Assembly: GCF_003130405.1 (NCBI RefSeq)
Contig: NZ_QEAS01000002.1
Span: forward strand, 338,692 to 402,691
Direction: 5' to 3'
Length of the DNA: 64,000 nt
Source: Pararcticibacter amylolyticus
Lineage (GTDB): Bacteria; Bacteroidota; Bacteroidia; Sphingobacteriales; Sphingobacteriaceae
This document shows, one piece after another, positions 26,587 to 34,468 of the stretch (position 1 is the first letter of the stretch; each line of letters starts with the position of its first letter). The notes under the pieces are model-generated. The model worked only from the letters and a program-made list of their open reading frames with translations. It searched no databases and was not told where the DNA came from. Made by a program: the position numbers and the translations under genes.

Positions 26587-26638
26587 TCTCCACATCGAGT
26601 CCACATGTTTTTACAATTATGTGGACTCAATGTGGAGA
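26587..26638. repeat. Inverted repeat with 20-bp arms built from four 7-base boxes
   Basis: Arms at 26587-26606 and 26619-26638 pair with a single mismatch and enclose a 12-base AT-rich spacer. Each arm contains the box TCCACAT twice with an 11-base period (26589 and 26600; in reverse as ATGTGGA at 26619 and 26630). There is no T-run on either side, so it is not a normal terminator. It may be a protein-binding array, a structured RNA or a mobile-element remnant. Confidence 0.85.
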
Positions 26639-26998
26639 GAACGAAGTTTCAATGTGCACACGTACAGGAAAAAAATAAATAAATCAGGAATGGATCCTGA
26701 GATCCTTTGAATTGGCAGTAGACAGGATACATCGTGAACAGTCCGACTCGTGACTTGCAGGGAAAGGCAGACACTGGAGGGTTTTGTGACCGGCCACCCT
26801 TTGCAGATGTAAAATTACTCTTTTATCATTTCAGGATCCATGCATTTTGAAAAAATATTTCAGACCTGCGTCTTAGCTGCCGGAAAGTCTGTTAATGGTG
26901 CTATCTTGCTTTTCTGGTAAAGCAGTTTGCTCTTCCCAGCAGTAAACCTAATGGCCCCTTTGTAACAGCATTATCAGCAACGGAGATAAGTTAGTTAC

Positions 26999-27034
26999 AA
27001 AAAAACGGGGCAATGCAAGCGCACATTACCCCGT
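26999..27034 (-). terminator. Terminator of the NDH-2 gene
   Basis: On the minus strand an 11-bp stem with one mismatch (arms 27024-27034 and 27005-27015, 8-base loop) is followed by seven T. It lies about 50 bases past the stop codon at 27081. Confidence 0.82.
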
Positions 27035-27080
27035 TTATATGTGGTTTTAACAGAATGGAAAATTCTTCGTCCTGATAAAT

Positions 27081-28376
27081 TTAATGATTTACAGGGCTCT
27101 TTCGTTCCTCTCCATGATTTTCCTCTTCCGGCCTGACAATAAGGCGGAGAGTGGCATCATTCGTCACAAAGGACCAGAACCAGCTAAAGGCCAGCTTCGC
27201 CTTGTTTCTGAATCCTACCAATGGAATGATGTGAATGAAAAGCCAGACAAGCCATGCAAAAAATCCTTTGAAGGAGAACTTTGGAAGATCGGCCGCCGCA
27301 TTGTATTTCGAAATGATGGCCATACTTCCTTTGTCTTTATACGAAAAGGGAGTTTGAGGCTTTTTTTCAATCTTGTTCAGAAGGTTCTGTGCTAACAAGG
27401 CTCCCTGCTGCATCGCCACCTGAGCTACCTGCGGGTGTCCTTTTGGATAATTGACGTCCGAAAGCTGCAGGCTCTGATCACCGAGAGCAAAAATGTTATC
27501 CGAACCCAAGACTTTGTTGTGTTCGTCTACCATTATTCTGCGCCCGCGTGCAATGACCTTTTCGGGCAAGCCCGGCACTTCCCTTCCGATCACACCGGAA
27601 GTCCAGATCAGAGTATTTGTTTCAATAGAAGTACCATCATTCAAAATGACCCTGCCCTGACTATAATCCTGTACCGCTTTATTGAGGATAATTTTAACCC
27701 CCAGCTTACTCAATACCTGGTATGCTTCATCCTGCGCCTTCTTACTCATAGGAGCCAGCAGCACCGGTCCCGCGTCAATAAGATAAATATGGGAAGCGAA
27801 ATTCTTTATCTCGGGGTATTCCTTCACCATAATCTTACTTCCCATTTCCGCAAGCATTCCGGCGAGCTCCACACCTGTAGGCCCTCCCCCTGCTATAACG
27901 AAATTTAAAAGCTTGTTCCGTTCACTTCTCTCTTTTGAGCGCACTGCCTTTTCCAGGTTAAGAAGCAAATGATTCCGCATGTTTAAAGCTTCATCAATCG
28001 TCTTCATCGGCATGGCATTTTTCCGTACATTCTCAATTCCAAAATAATTGGTCTCGGTCCCCATCGCCAATACGAGATAGTCATACTCTAAAACTCCGTT
28101 ATCGGTTTCAATTGTATTTCGTGACGGGTTGACCCTGACAAGCGAACCGAGATGAAAACGAACATTGCTCCTTTCTCTGAACAGACGTCTGAAAGGATAA
28201 CTTATATTAGAAAGCTCGATAAATGCGGTAGCCACCTGGTAGAGAAGCGGCGGAAAAAAATGGTAGTTGTTCTTGTCAACAAGCGTGATCAGGAAGCGGT
28301 CGTCGCCCTTGAATTTCTTAATAAGATTGATACCCGCAAATCCCCCTCCAACTATAACGATTTTTATTTTACTCAT
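27081..28376 (-). CDS. Type II NADH dehydrogenase (NAD(P)/FAD-dependent oxidoreductase)
   Basis: About 431 residues. The first Rossmann motif, IVIVGGGFAGINLI, binds FAD and starts four residues from the N-terminus; a second GGGPTGVELAG near residue 165 binds NADH. A C-terminal hydrophobic stretch (FFAWLVWLFIHIIPLVGF) gives membrane attachment. NDH-2 passes electrons from NADH to quinone without pumping protons. I chose ATG 28376 because the longer frame to 28427 adds a non-family leader in front of the FAD motif. It is a single-gene unit with its own terminator. Confidence 0.9.
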   Translation of the reverse strand: MSKIKIVIVGGGFAGINLIKKFKGDDRFLITLVDKNNYHFFPPLLYQVATAFIELSNISYPFRRLFRERSNVRFHLGSLVRVNPSRNTIETDNGVLEYDYLVLAMGTETNYFGIENVRKNAMPMKTIDEALNMRNHLLLNLEKAVRSKERSERNKLLNFVIAGGGPTGVELAGMLAEMGSKIMVKEYPEIKNFASHIYLIDAGPVLLAPMSKKAQDEAYQVLSKLGVKIILNKAVQDYSQGRVILNDGTSIETNTLIWTSGVIGREVPGLPEKVIARGRRIMVDEHNKVLGSDNIFALGDQSLQLSDVNYPKGHPQVAQVAMQQGALLAQNLLNKIEKKPQTPFSYKDKGSMAIISKYNAAADLPKFSFKGFFAWLVWLFIHIIPLVGFRNKAKLAFSWFWSFVTNDATLRLIVRPEEENHGEERKSPVNH

Positions 28377-28795
28377 ATTCTCGTTGCAATTTTTACAAAA
28401 ATACACCAAATTCCCTAATAAAGACACACCAAACAGTCATAATTGTTTAAACTTTAATCTTATTTACAACAAATCTAAGAACCCTAGCAACCTGGTTCCC
28501 GCTCCTCCCTGAAGAGTATTATGTACCTCCCTGACAGGCCTCACCCGGAAAACCACTTACACTCTACAGAAGCAGGATAAAAAAATACAATGTAACCCGT
28601 AAACAGCCTCTTCGTATACTTCCTCAGTTATACCTGACATGTAAAATTGATAAGAACAAGTCTACTATATGAGTTACATACATCTGATTATAAATAAGTT
28701 GCTTTTCGAGGCATTTATACAACAAGCTCTGATATGTTGTCCCTGGATAATTTGCAGAAAACTGGTTCTCACGAAAAGACAGCGGGTTAAATAAT
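28377..28795. other. Divergent intergenic region, NDH-2 / sensor kinase
   Basis: 419 bases with no gene. A leftward -7-like box (CAAAAATA on the plus strand, 28396-28403) lies about 20 bases before the NDH-2 start. No clear rightward promoter or other structure was recognised. Confidence 0.5.
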
Positions 28796-30670
28796 ATGCA
28801 GCCTGTAAGAATATTACATCTGGAAAACTCTCTGCCTGATCCGATACCGGCCGACAAGATTCTCAGGAGTGCCGGTTTTGAATTTGAAAAACGGGTAACC
28901 GGCAACTGTGAAGATTTCGTCAGAGCGCTCAATGATTTCAAACCGGACGTAATTCTCTCCGGTCGATCCGTTTCAACATTCGGACCAATGAAAGCGCTGG
29001 AAATACTCCAAAACCGCGGAAGTTCGATTCCTTTTATTCTGATGACTCCCGGCGAAACAGAGGACATCTCTGTTGAGGCCATGAAAACCGGAGCAACGGT
29101 ATATGTGCTTAAAGATAATATTCACAGCTTGCCGCAGGTTATAAGTTCTGCTGTTTGCAGTTATGATGCAAATGAAGGAATATCCCGCCATGCCAGAGAC
29201 ATTGCAACAGATGAAGAAATGATGCAGGAAGCTGAATTGATCTCGTGTTCTGGGAGTTTTACATGGGACCTCAACGCAAACAAAGGACGCTTTTCCAGGG
29301 GACTATTGCGAATCTTTGGACTTCCGGATGAAGAAAAGCCCTCCTCTTTTAAGAAGCTCTTCCACTATTTACACAGTGAAGACCGGCCGCAGTTAAGAAA
29401 AGATATCAGTCTTATCAGGCGCGGTATAACACCAGAAAAAAACATATACAGGATATGCCGCGGAGAGACGACAATAAAGTACTTCAGGGTAGAATACCTT
29501 ATTAAAGACTCTGATAGCAACCGGAATCTTTTTGGATTTATCCGGGACATGACGGAAATGAAGGCCGAAACAGAGCAGCTTAAAAGGTATGCAACGGACC
29601 TCCGTACCATTCTTAACCATACCGACGTTGCGTATCTCCTGCTTGATCGGGACTTCAGGGTAGTGTCTTATAATAACCAGGCGGCAACATTTTCTTTGAG
29701 TGCTTTTGGCAAAGACCTGCAGCAAGGAACTTCCGGCCTGGATTATCTTAAAAGTCACAGAAGAAACTTCGTGAGTTCTGTTATCAGCCAGCTTCGCTGT
29801 GGTCAGACGGTTAGATATGAAACCAGTTATAACATTTCCGAAAAACCGGAATGGTTTGAAGTGATATGGACCGGGATAACCTGTGATTCAGGAGAGATCA
29901 CTGGTTATGTCTTCTCTGCAAAAAACATCACAGAAAGAAAGCTTAATGAGCTCGAAAGAGAGAGAAAAATATCTGAAATATCAGCGAGGAACAATGCCCT
30001 GGAGCAGTTCACTTATATCGTTTCACATAACCTGCGTTCACCGGTCGCCAACATTAAAGGTATTACCTCACTGCTAACAGAAATGGAGCTTGCGCCAGAA
30101 GATACTTTTCTGCTGAATGGTATCGGAGAATCGATTGAACGGGTTGACGAGGTAATTAAAGATCTGGGGCAGGTCATCCACGTCAAAAACACGGTCACAG
30201 AAAGTTCCGAATTACTTACTTTCGAAGACTTGCTTGACGAAGTAGCGGTATTTATCCGCAACAGCCCTGATTGCCCGGCTTTTTATATAGAACAGGATTT
30301 TTCTGACGTCCCCTCTTTCTCCGGCATAAAAAGTTATCTGTTCAGTATCTTTTATAACCTGATATCCAACAGCATCAAGTACCGAAGACCGGAAGAAGAA
30401 GCGATCATTCAAATTAAAGCTTTGAAAAAAGGAGATGGCATCATACTGGTTTTCAGGGATAACGGGAAGGGCATCGACCTCGTCAAGAACGGCAAAATGC
30501 TGTTCGGTCTATACAAGCGATTTGATTTAACGATTGAAGGCAGAGGCATGGGATTGTTTATGGTGAAGACCCAGGTCGAAGCCCTTGGGGGAACTATCGA
30601 GGCGGAAAGTCTTCCCGGATCATATTGTCAGTTTACAATCAACCTGCCACCAGCAAATGTTTATATATAG
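28796..30670 (+). CDS. Hybrid sensor kinase: degenerate receiver, two PAS, histidine kinase
   Basis: A 624-residue cytoplasmic protein without membrane helices. Residues 1-125 form a receiver-like domain in which the phospho-acceptor Asp is replaced by Gly 56 (VILSGRSVS) while the Lys of VLKDN is kept. Two PAS domains follow (about 140-260 and 265-385). The kinase core has SHNLRSPV (His 411), NLISNSIKYR (N box), DNGKGIDL and GRGMGLFMV. It is expected to sense an internal signal and pass phosphate to an unlinked regulator; none is encoded beside it. The receiver is probably a structural or binding module. Signal unknown. Confidence 0.87.
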   Translation: MQPVRILHLENSLPDPIPADKILRSAGFEFEKRVTGNCEDFVRALNDFKPDVILSGRSVSTFGPMKALEILQNRGSSIPFILMTPGETEDISVEAMKTGATVYVLKDNIHSLPQVISSAVCSYDANEGISRHARDIATDEEMMQEAELISCSGSFTWDLNANKGRFSRGLLRIFGLPDEEKPSSFKKLFHYLHSEDRPQLRKDISLIRRGITPEKNIYRICRGETTIKYFRVEYLIKDSDSNRNLFGFIRDMTEMKAETEQLKRYATDLRTILNHTDVAYLLLDRDFRVVSYNNQAATFSLSAFGKDLQQGTSGLDYLKSHRRNFVSSVISQLRCGQTVRYETSYNISEKPEWFEVIWTGITCDSGEITGYVFSAKNITERKLNELERERKISEISARNNALEQFTYIVSHNLRSPVANIKGITSLLTEMELAPEDTFLLNGIGESIERVDEVIKDLGQVIHVKNTVTESSELLTFEDLLDEVAVFIRNSPDCPAFYIEQDFSDVPSFSGIKSYLFSIFYNLISNSIKYRRPEEEAIIQIKALKKGDGIILVFRDNGKGIDLVKNGKMLFGLYKRFDLTIEGRGMGLFMVKTQVEALGGTIEAESLPGSYCQFTINLPPANVYI

Positions 30671-30772
30671 GTATCCGTAGAAAATGCCTGCCTCAATTAT
30701 CCGGAGATCACTGAGGCAGACATCCCACTTCTAATATTAAAAGCTGGCCTTGCTTTACAGCATACGGGACCC

Positions 30773-31747
30773 TTATCTTGATCGGATCTCTTTTTTCATA
30801 AATGAAAAGTAAGAAAATGCAAAACATAATATGGTTGAGGCAATTAAGCCCGTTAGTTGCGGCCACACCAGCAAAAGGCTTTGTCCCAATGGTAAAGGGC
30901 TTGGAATTGCTCCATACACCTGCTCCATGGTAAGCGGCCCCAGGCTTCTCACGGCCGGCATCAGCAAAGTAGTTGTTGCATCGCTGAACAACTGGCTTGG
31001 CACCAGACGTAACAATCCTAAGATGAAGTGCTGATAATTCACCACTTCTGCTTCAGATGCTCCTTGTCCGGGCATGGTCAGTTTTGCCACCAGGCTAATG
31101 ATAATCTGGTAAAAGATCGTAAAGAATAGCCATACTGCAATAGATGTCAAAGCCGATGTAGCTGCCTGTTTAAACCTGATCGAAAAAAGGATAGACATAT
31201 TCAGCCAGAAGGCTACATAGAGGACGCTCAATGCAAGAAAAAATATTATCCTTAGAAACTCTTCAGCAGTTGGCGGTATGCCTGTAATAATTAGTCCCAG
31301 CCCCATTACCAGAAAGCCGAGTGCGAAAAACAGTGTACTTATCACGATCAGCGATCCTGTAAATTTTGCGTTGATCAGGTAGTCGCGGTGTATGGGTTGC
31401 GATGTGATCCGGCTCAGAGTTCCGCGGTTCTGTTCTGAATTTACCGCATCAAACCCCAGAGCTATACCAAGCAGTGGACCGAGGAAGCCGATAAAGACGT
31501 GAAAAGGAGGCAGTGATCCATCAGATAACGTGAATAATTTAAGAAACAAGAAAGCATTTTGCGGATCGTTTTGGTTAACCGATTTCGGCAAATTGCTGAT
31601 AGAAGTGTAAAGTGACCCGATGCAAGTTAGCAGGATCAGGAAAAGCAGGATCAGGAAACGCCAGCTTCTCACATGGTCGCCTACCTCTTTCTGAACCATC
31701 ACCCAAAACGGATGCGGCCGGGCGGTATGTTTACTTGCGTATTCCAC
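30773..31747 (-). CDS. ABC-2 type transporter permease
   Basis: About 324 residues with six hydrophobic segments, a conserved N-terminal HPFWVMVQKEVGDHVRSWRF just before the first helix, and SRITSQPIHRDYLI after the second, typical of ABC-2 permeases. The start is taken as GTG 31747, since AGGAGG stands five bases before it. ATG 31786 and ATG 31699 are alternatives. The gene overlaps the ATPase stop by about 17 bases, so the two are coupled. It forms the membrane part of an exporter with the two genes upstream. Substrate unknown. Confidence 0.82.
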   Translation of the reverse strand: MEYASKHTARPHPFWVMVQKEVGDHVRSWRFLILLFLILLTCIGSLYTSISNLPKSVNQNDPQNAFLFLKLFTLSDGSLPPFHVFIGFLGPLLGIALGFDAVNSEQNRGTLSRITSQPIHRDYLINAKFTGSLIVISTLFFALGFLVMGLGLIITGIPPTAEEFLRIIFFLALSVLYVAFWLNMSILFSIRFKQAATSALTSIAVWLFFTIFYQIIISLVAKLTMPGQGASEAEVVNYQHFILGLLRLVPSQLFSDATTTLLMPAVRSLGPLTMEQVYGAIPSPLPLGQSLLLVWPQLTGLIASTILCFAFSYFSFMKKEIRSR

Positions 31748-32711
31748 TCGCACCTCCTGCTTCAAAATAGCGTTGATAGATTTCATCCAGTCCAAATTCT
31801 TTGTTATTTAAATATATCAGATCGAATCCGGCATTTACTATAGCCCTTGAGACATCTGCTGCGGCATCAGAGGTACAGCCAATGGTAATGGTATCACCCG
31901 AAAACTCAATGGTAGTCACCCCAGGCACTGCACTGATCACAGCCTTCAGTTTCTGCTTCTCATTCTCTGTGCAGGTTACGGCCGCCGGCTTTACTTTCAC
32001 CGTCAGAGCGAAGCTATCCTTATTAAAAAGCTGATGCGAGAGCGTGGGGATATCGCCCATGGCGAGCAAGCGGCCTCCGACGAAAATTCCGACCCGGTCG
32101 CATACCTGCTGCACCTGGTGTAAGTGATGAGAAGACAGCAATACCGTTAATTGCTCTTCGCGGCTTAATTTGACGATCAGATCAAGAAACTCCCGTACTC
32201 CCTGAGGGTCGATACCAAGAGTAGGCTCATCCAGGATAATGATCTCCGGGTTTTTAATCAGCACATCAGCCAGTCCAAGGCGCTGCCTCATCCCTCTTGA
32301 ATATTTTCCCGCTTTCTTTGATGCCGCATCCGACAATCCTACCCGCTTGAGAAGGCTAAGTGCCCTGGATTCGGCTTCCTCCCGTGAAATCCTGTTCAGC
32401 CGGGCGGTGTAAATAAGATTATCAAGTCCACTATAATCTTCATAGAAGCCTACATCATCGGGAAGATACCCCACACGCTTCTTCACCTCTACTGGGTTTG
32501 ATGTAGCATCTATCCCGCAAACGCTTACACTTCCCCCGGACGGTTCCGTCAGGCCGAGCATCATGAGAATGGTCGTTGATTTCCCGGCACCATTGGGGCC
32601 TAACAGTCCGAATACTTCTCCCTTGTTAACAGACAGATCGAGGCGATCTACGGCCAGGAAAGTGCCGTATCTCTTGGTAAGTCCGCGTAACTCAATAATA
32701 CCTGAACCCAC
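31731..32711 (-). CDS. ABC transporter ATP-binding protein
   Basis: A 326-residue ATPase with Walker A GPNGAGKST (about 39-47), signature YSRGMRQRLGLA (about 137-148), Walker B IIILDEPTLGID and the H-loop SSHH. A C-terminal extension of about 90 residues is typical of exporters of the Nod/Gld type. The start is GTG at 32711, supported by AAGGAGGT seven bases upstream. It lies three bases after the NEW3-domain gene and overlaps the permease gene. It powers export of an unknown substrate. Confidence 0.9.
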   Translation of the reverse strand: MGSGIIELRGLTKRYGTFLAVDRLDLSVNKGEVFGLLGPNGAGKSTTILMMLGLTEPSGGSVSVCGIDATSNPVEVKKRVGYLPDDVGFYEDYSGLDNLIYTARLNRISREEAESRALSLLKRVGLSDAASKKAGKYSRGMRQRLGLADVLIKNPEIIILDEPTLGIDPQGVREFLDLIVKLSREEQLTVLLSSHHLHQVQQVCDRVGIFVGGRLLAMGDIPTLSHQLFNKDSFALTVKVKPAAVTCTENEKQKLKAVISAVPGVTTIEFSGDTITIGCTSDAAADVSRAIVNAGFDLIYLNNKEFGLDEIYQRYFEAGGASGIRK

Positions 32712-32714
32712 GGC

Positions 32715-33881
32715 CTACCTCCTTCCGTATTTCCTGAACAGATAATAAACACTACCTAAAGCAAGTAAGATGATGAGCAAGCCAAGCCACCCGGATAAGA
32801 GGGACGTCTCGACGGTAACCCTGAAATCAGCTTTTGATGAGACCTCGGCAGTTTTAGCCTCAAGGCTTACGACATAATCGCCTGCAATTGCTTTTTTATC
32901 CGCCTTGACAGTGGCAGATATCTTTGTCGTATCCCCGGGCTCCAGATTCTCTATTTTAAGCGGTTCAAACTTCACCTCCCAGTTTGACGGCGAAGCTGCC
33001 TGAAGGGAGATGTTTTTGAGAGCTGCTGTGCCGGTATTTCTGATTGTCAGGTCTACCCTTTTTTCATCGCCGGCAGTAGTTTTCGTACTTAGAAGGCCTG
33101 TTGGTGTGGTCAACTGAAGACCATAAGAACCTGTAATGACCATATCGAGCCCCAGTTCGGCAGAGGTAGAATTGGTAGCGGCCATAACCGGTACTTTATA
33201 ACTCCCGGCAGGTGTTTCATCCGGAGGATCTACTTCGATGGTAATATCTTTGGTCTTATTGGCTTCTACGTTTACAGAAGAAACCTGTTTATAGTCGGCT
33301 TTAAATACCACATTCCAGCCCGGCGGCACGTTTGAATTAAGCGCATAAACCTGATCAGCGCCTGTTCCGTTTCTGAGGGTTGCAGTGTAAGTGAAAGATG
33401 AATTTGCCGCACCTTCCATATTGGGCTGAGCGCTGGTGAACTCCGACTTATAAGTGCCCTGTTTAGACACTACTACAGTCAGCGGAAGACGGCCTAGCCC
33501 TTTTGCCGAAACTGCAAAATTGTAAGCGCCTTTATTCACCTGTAAGGGCACCTGTAGCTGGAGAGATAACGTCTTCTTGTCGTTGGGTAGTACAGAAACC
33601 TGATTGACTGTCCATCCCCCCGACTTTAGCGTATATATCCAGGACTTGGGTAATCCCGTCACAGCGATAGCTGCGTTTGACACCGATTTGCCTTTGTTTA
33701 TCACATCGATATCATAGTTGATTGACTCGCCGGGCGGGACAGAGATCCTGGTGTAGGGTGTGTAAAGGGTAACATTCTGAGCGATACATTTGTTAAAGCC
33801 GGCGGCTCCGGATACAATGAGAATAAAGAAACTCAAATAAAACTTCGCTGCACGTGTACGACGCGTAAAAAGTGATAACAT
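32715..33881 (-). CDS. NEW3-domain (NPCBM-associated) exported membrane-anchored protein
   Basis: A 388-residue protein with an N-terminal signal/anchor, three or four Ig-like beta domains of the NEW3 kind (repeated YxxPxxRI.VPPGESINYDI and DLTIRNTGTAAL patterns), and a C-terminal membrane helix (about 366-384; GWLGLLIILLALGSVYYLF) with a basic tail. It is the first gene of the operon with the ABC ATPase and permease, and families of this arrangement are common in Bacteroidota. It probably presents a periplasmic binding or scaffold domain to the transporter; this is inference. Confidence 0.8.
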   Translation of the reverse strand: MLSLFTRRTRAAKFYLSFFILIVSGAAGFNKCIAQNVTLYTPYTRISVPPGESINYDIDVINKGKSVSNAAIAVTGLPKSWIYTLKSGGWTVNQVSVLPNDKKTLSLQLQVPLQVNKGAYNFAVSAKGLGRLPLTVVVSKQGTYKSEFTSAQPNMEGAANSSFTYTATLRNGTGADQVYALNSNVPPGWNVVFKADYKQVSSVNVEANKTKDITIEVDPPDETPAGSYKVPVMAATNSTSAELGLDMVITGSYGLQLTTPTGLLSTKTTAGDEKRVDLTIRNTGTAALKNISLQAASPSNWEVKFEPLKIENLEPGDTTKISATVKADKKAIAGDYVVSLEAKTAEVSSKADFRVTVETSLLSGWLGLLIILLALGSVYYLFRKYGRR

Positions 33882-34468
33882 AGATCTAAAAGCTAACAGT
33901 ACATTAATTAATTAGTATTCTGACCCAGGCCGTTGTAACCAAATAATTCATACCGGAGAATAGCTCCCGTTTCAGGTAGGCTCTACCAATAGAATTATTG
34001 GTTAGGTATAAGCCTTTTCGGGGGACAAATTTTTATTATAGAAAGAAAATTTCCAAAAATTTTAACAAAGTTTAACAAATGATAAAGTACTGGATGAAGG
34101 CATCCCGTATTCGTTGCGGGCCACGCGGGAAGATGTGACTGCCGGCGCTAAAGCACCTGGGTAAATTGGAAACGGATGCGTGTTATGTATTAAGAAGTTC
34201 TATAAAACACAAAGAGCAATACCCCTGGTAAAAAGGACTATTGCTCTTTGTAAAAAATTAACTGTCACCAATACTTCAACAAGTATTTATTCTTGTTTGT
34301 TCAGGATTAAGACTCTATTTCTTCGGAAAGATTTACGGCGACTTCAAAACCCAGCCCAGAAGCCACATAAAGACCTATATTAAAGCCAGTTAACCAAACC
34401 TCACAACACAAAATCAACAAATTAATCCTCGTAAAAATACTGTTACCTGGCTGTTCCCTATTTACTGC
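33882..34468. other. Intergenic region upstream of the ABC operon
   Basis: 587 bases with no convincing gene. It contains a small inverted repeat at 33985-34002 (7-bp arms) and a hairpin at 34209-34251. A 67-codon frame at 34180-34383 runs through the hairpin and looks fortuitous. Confidence 0.55.
34209..34251 (-). terminator. Stem-loop terminator candidate after the SNF2 gene
   Basis: Perfect 13-bp arms (34209-34221 and 34239-34251) with a 17-base loop. On the minus strand the stem is followed by GTTTT, a modest T-run. It lies about 220 bases downstream of the stop at 34469, farther than usual, so the link to that gene is tentative. Confidence 0.55.

Larger units (their letters stand above)
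26224..27080. other. 857-base intergenic region without genes
   Basis: No credible coding frame on either strand. It contains a long inverted repeat (26587-26638), a possible leftward -7 box (26318-26325, CAAAAATA on the plus strand), and the terminator of the NDH-2 gene at its right end. It is the longest gene-free stretch of the window and separates the glycan region from the rest. Confidence 0.6.

Noticed and set aside
28624-29082. Minus-strand 152-codon frame opposite the sensor kinase
   Set aside because: It is antisense to the conserved receiver domain and has no recognisable features.
30688-30719. 8-bp inverted repeat between the kinase and the permease gene as a terminator
   Set aside because: The 16-base loop and the absence of a T-run on both sides make it weak evidence.
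31748-31795. Longer N-terminus of the ABC permease starting at TTG 31795 or ATG 31786
   Set aside because: It would lie inside the ATPase gene, and the AGGAGG site fits GTG 31747 better; it remains a possible alternative.
34180-34383. 67-codon plus-strand frame downstream of the ABC operon promoter region
   Set aside because: It runs through the 34209-34251 hairpin, has a Lys/Leu/Arg-rich composition without family motifs, and no ribosome binding site.
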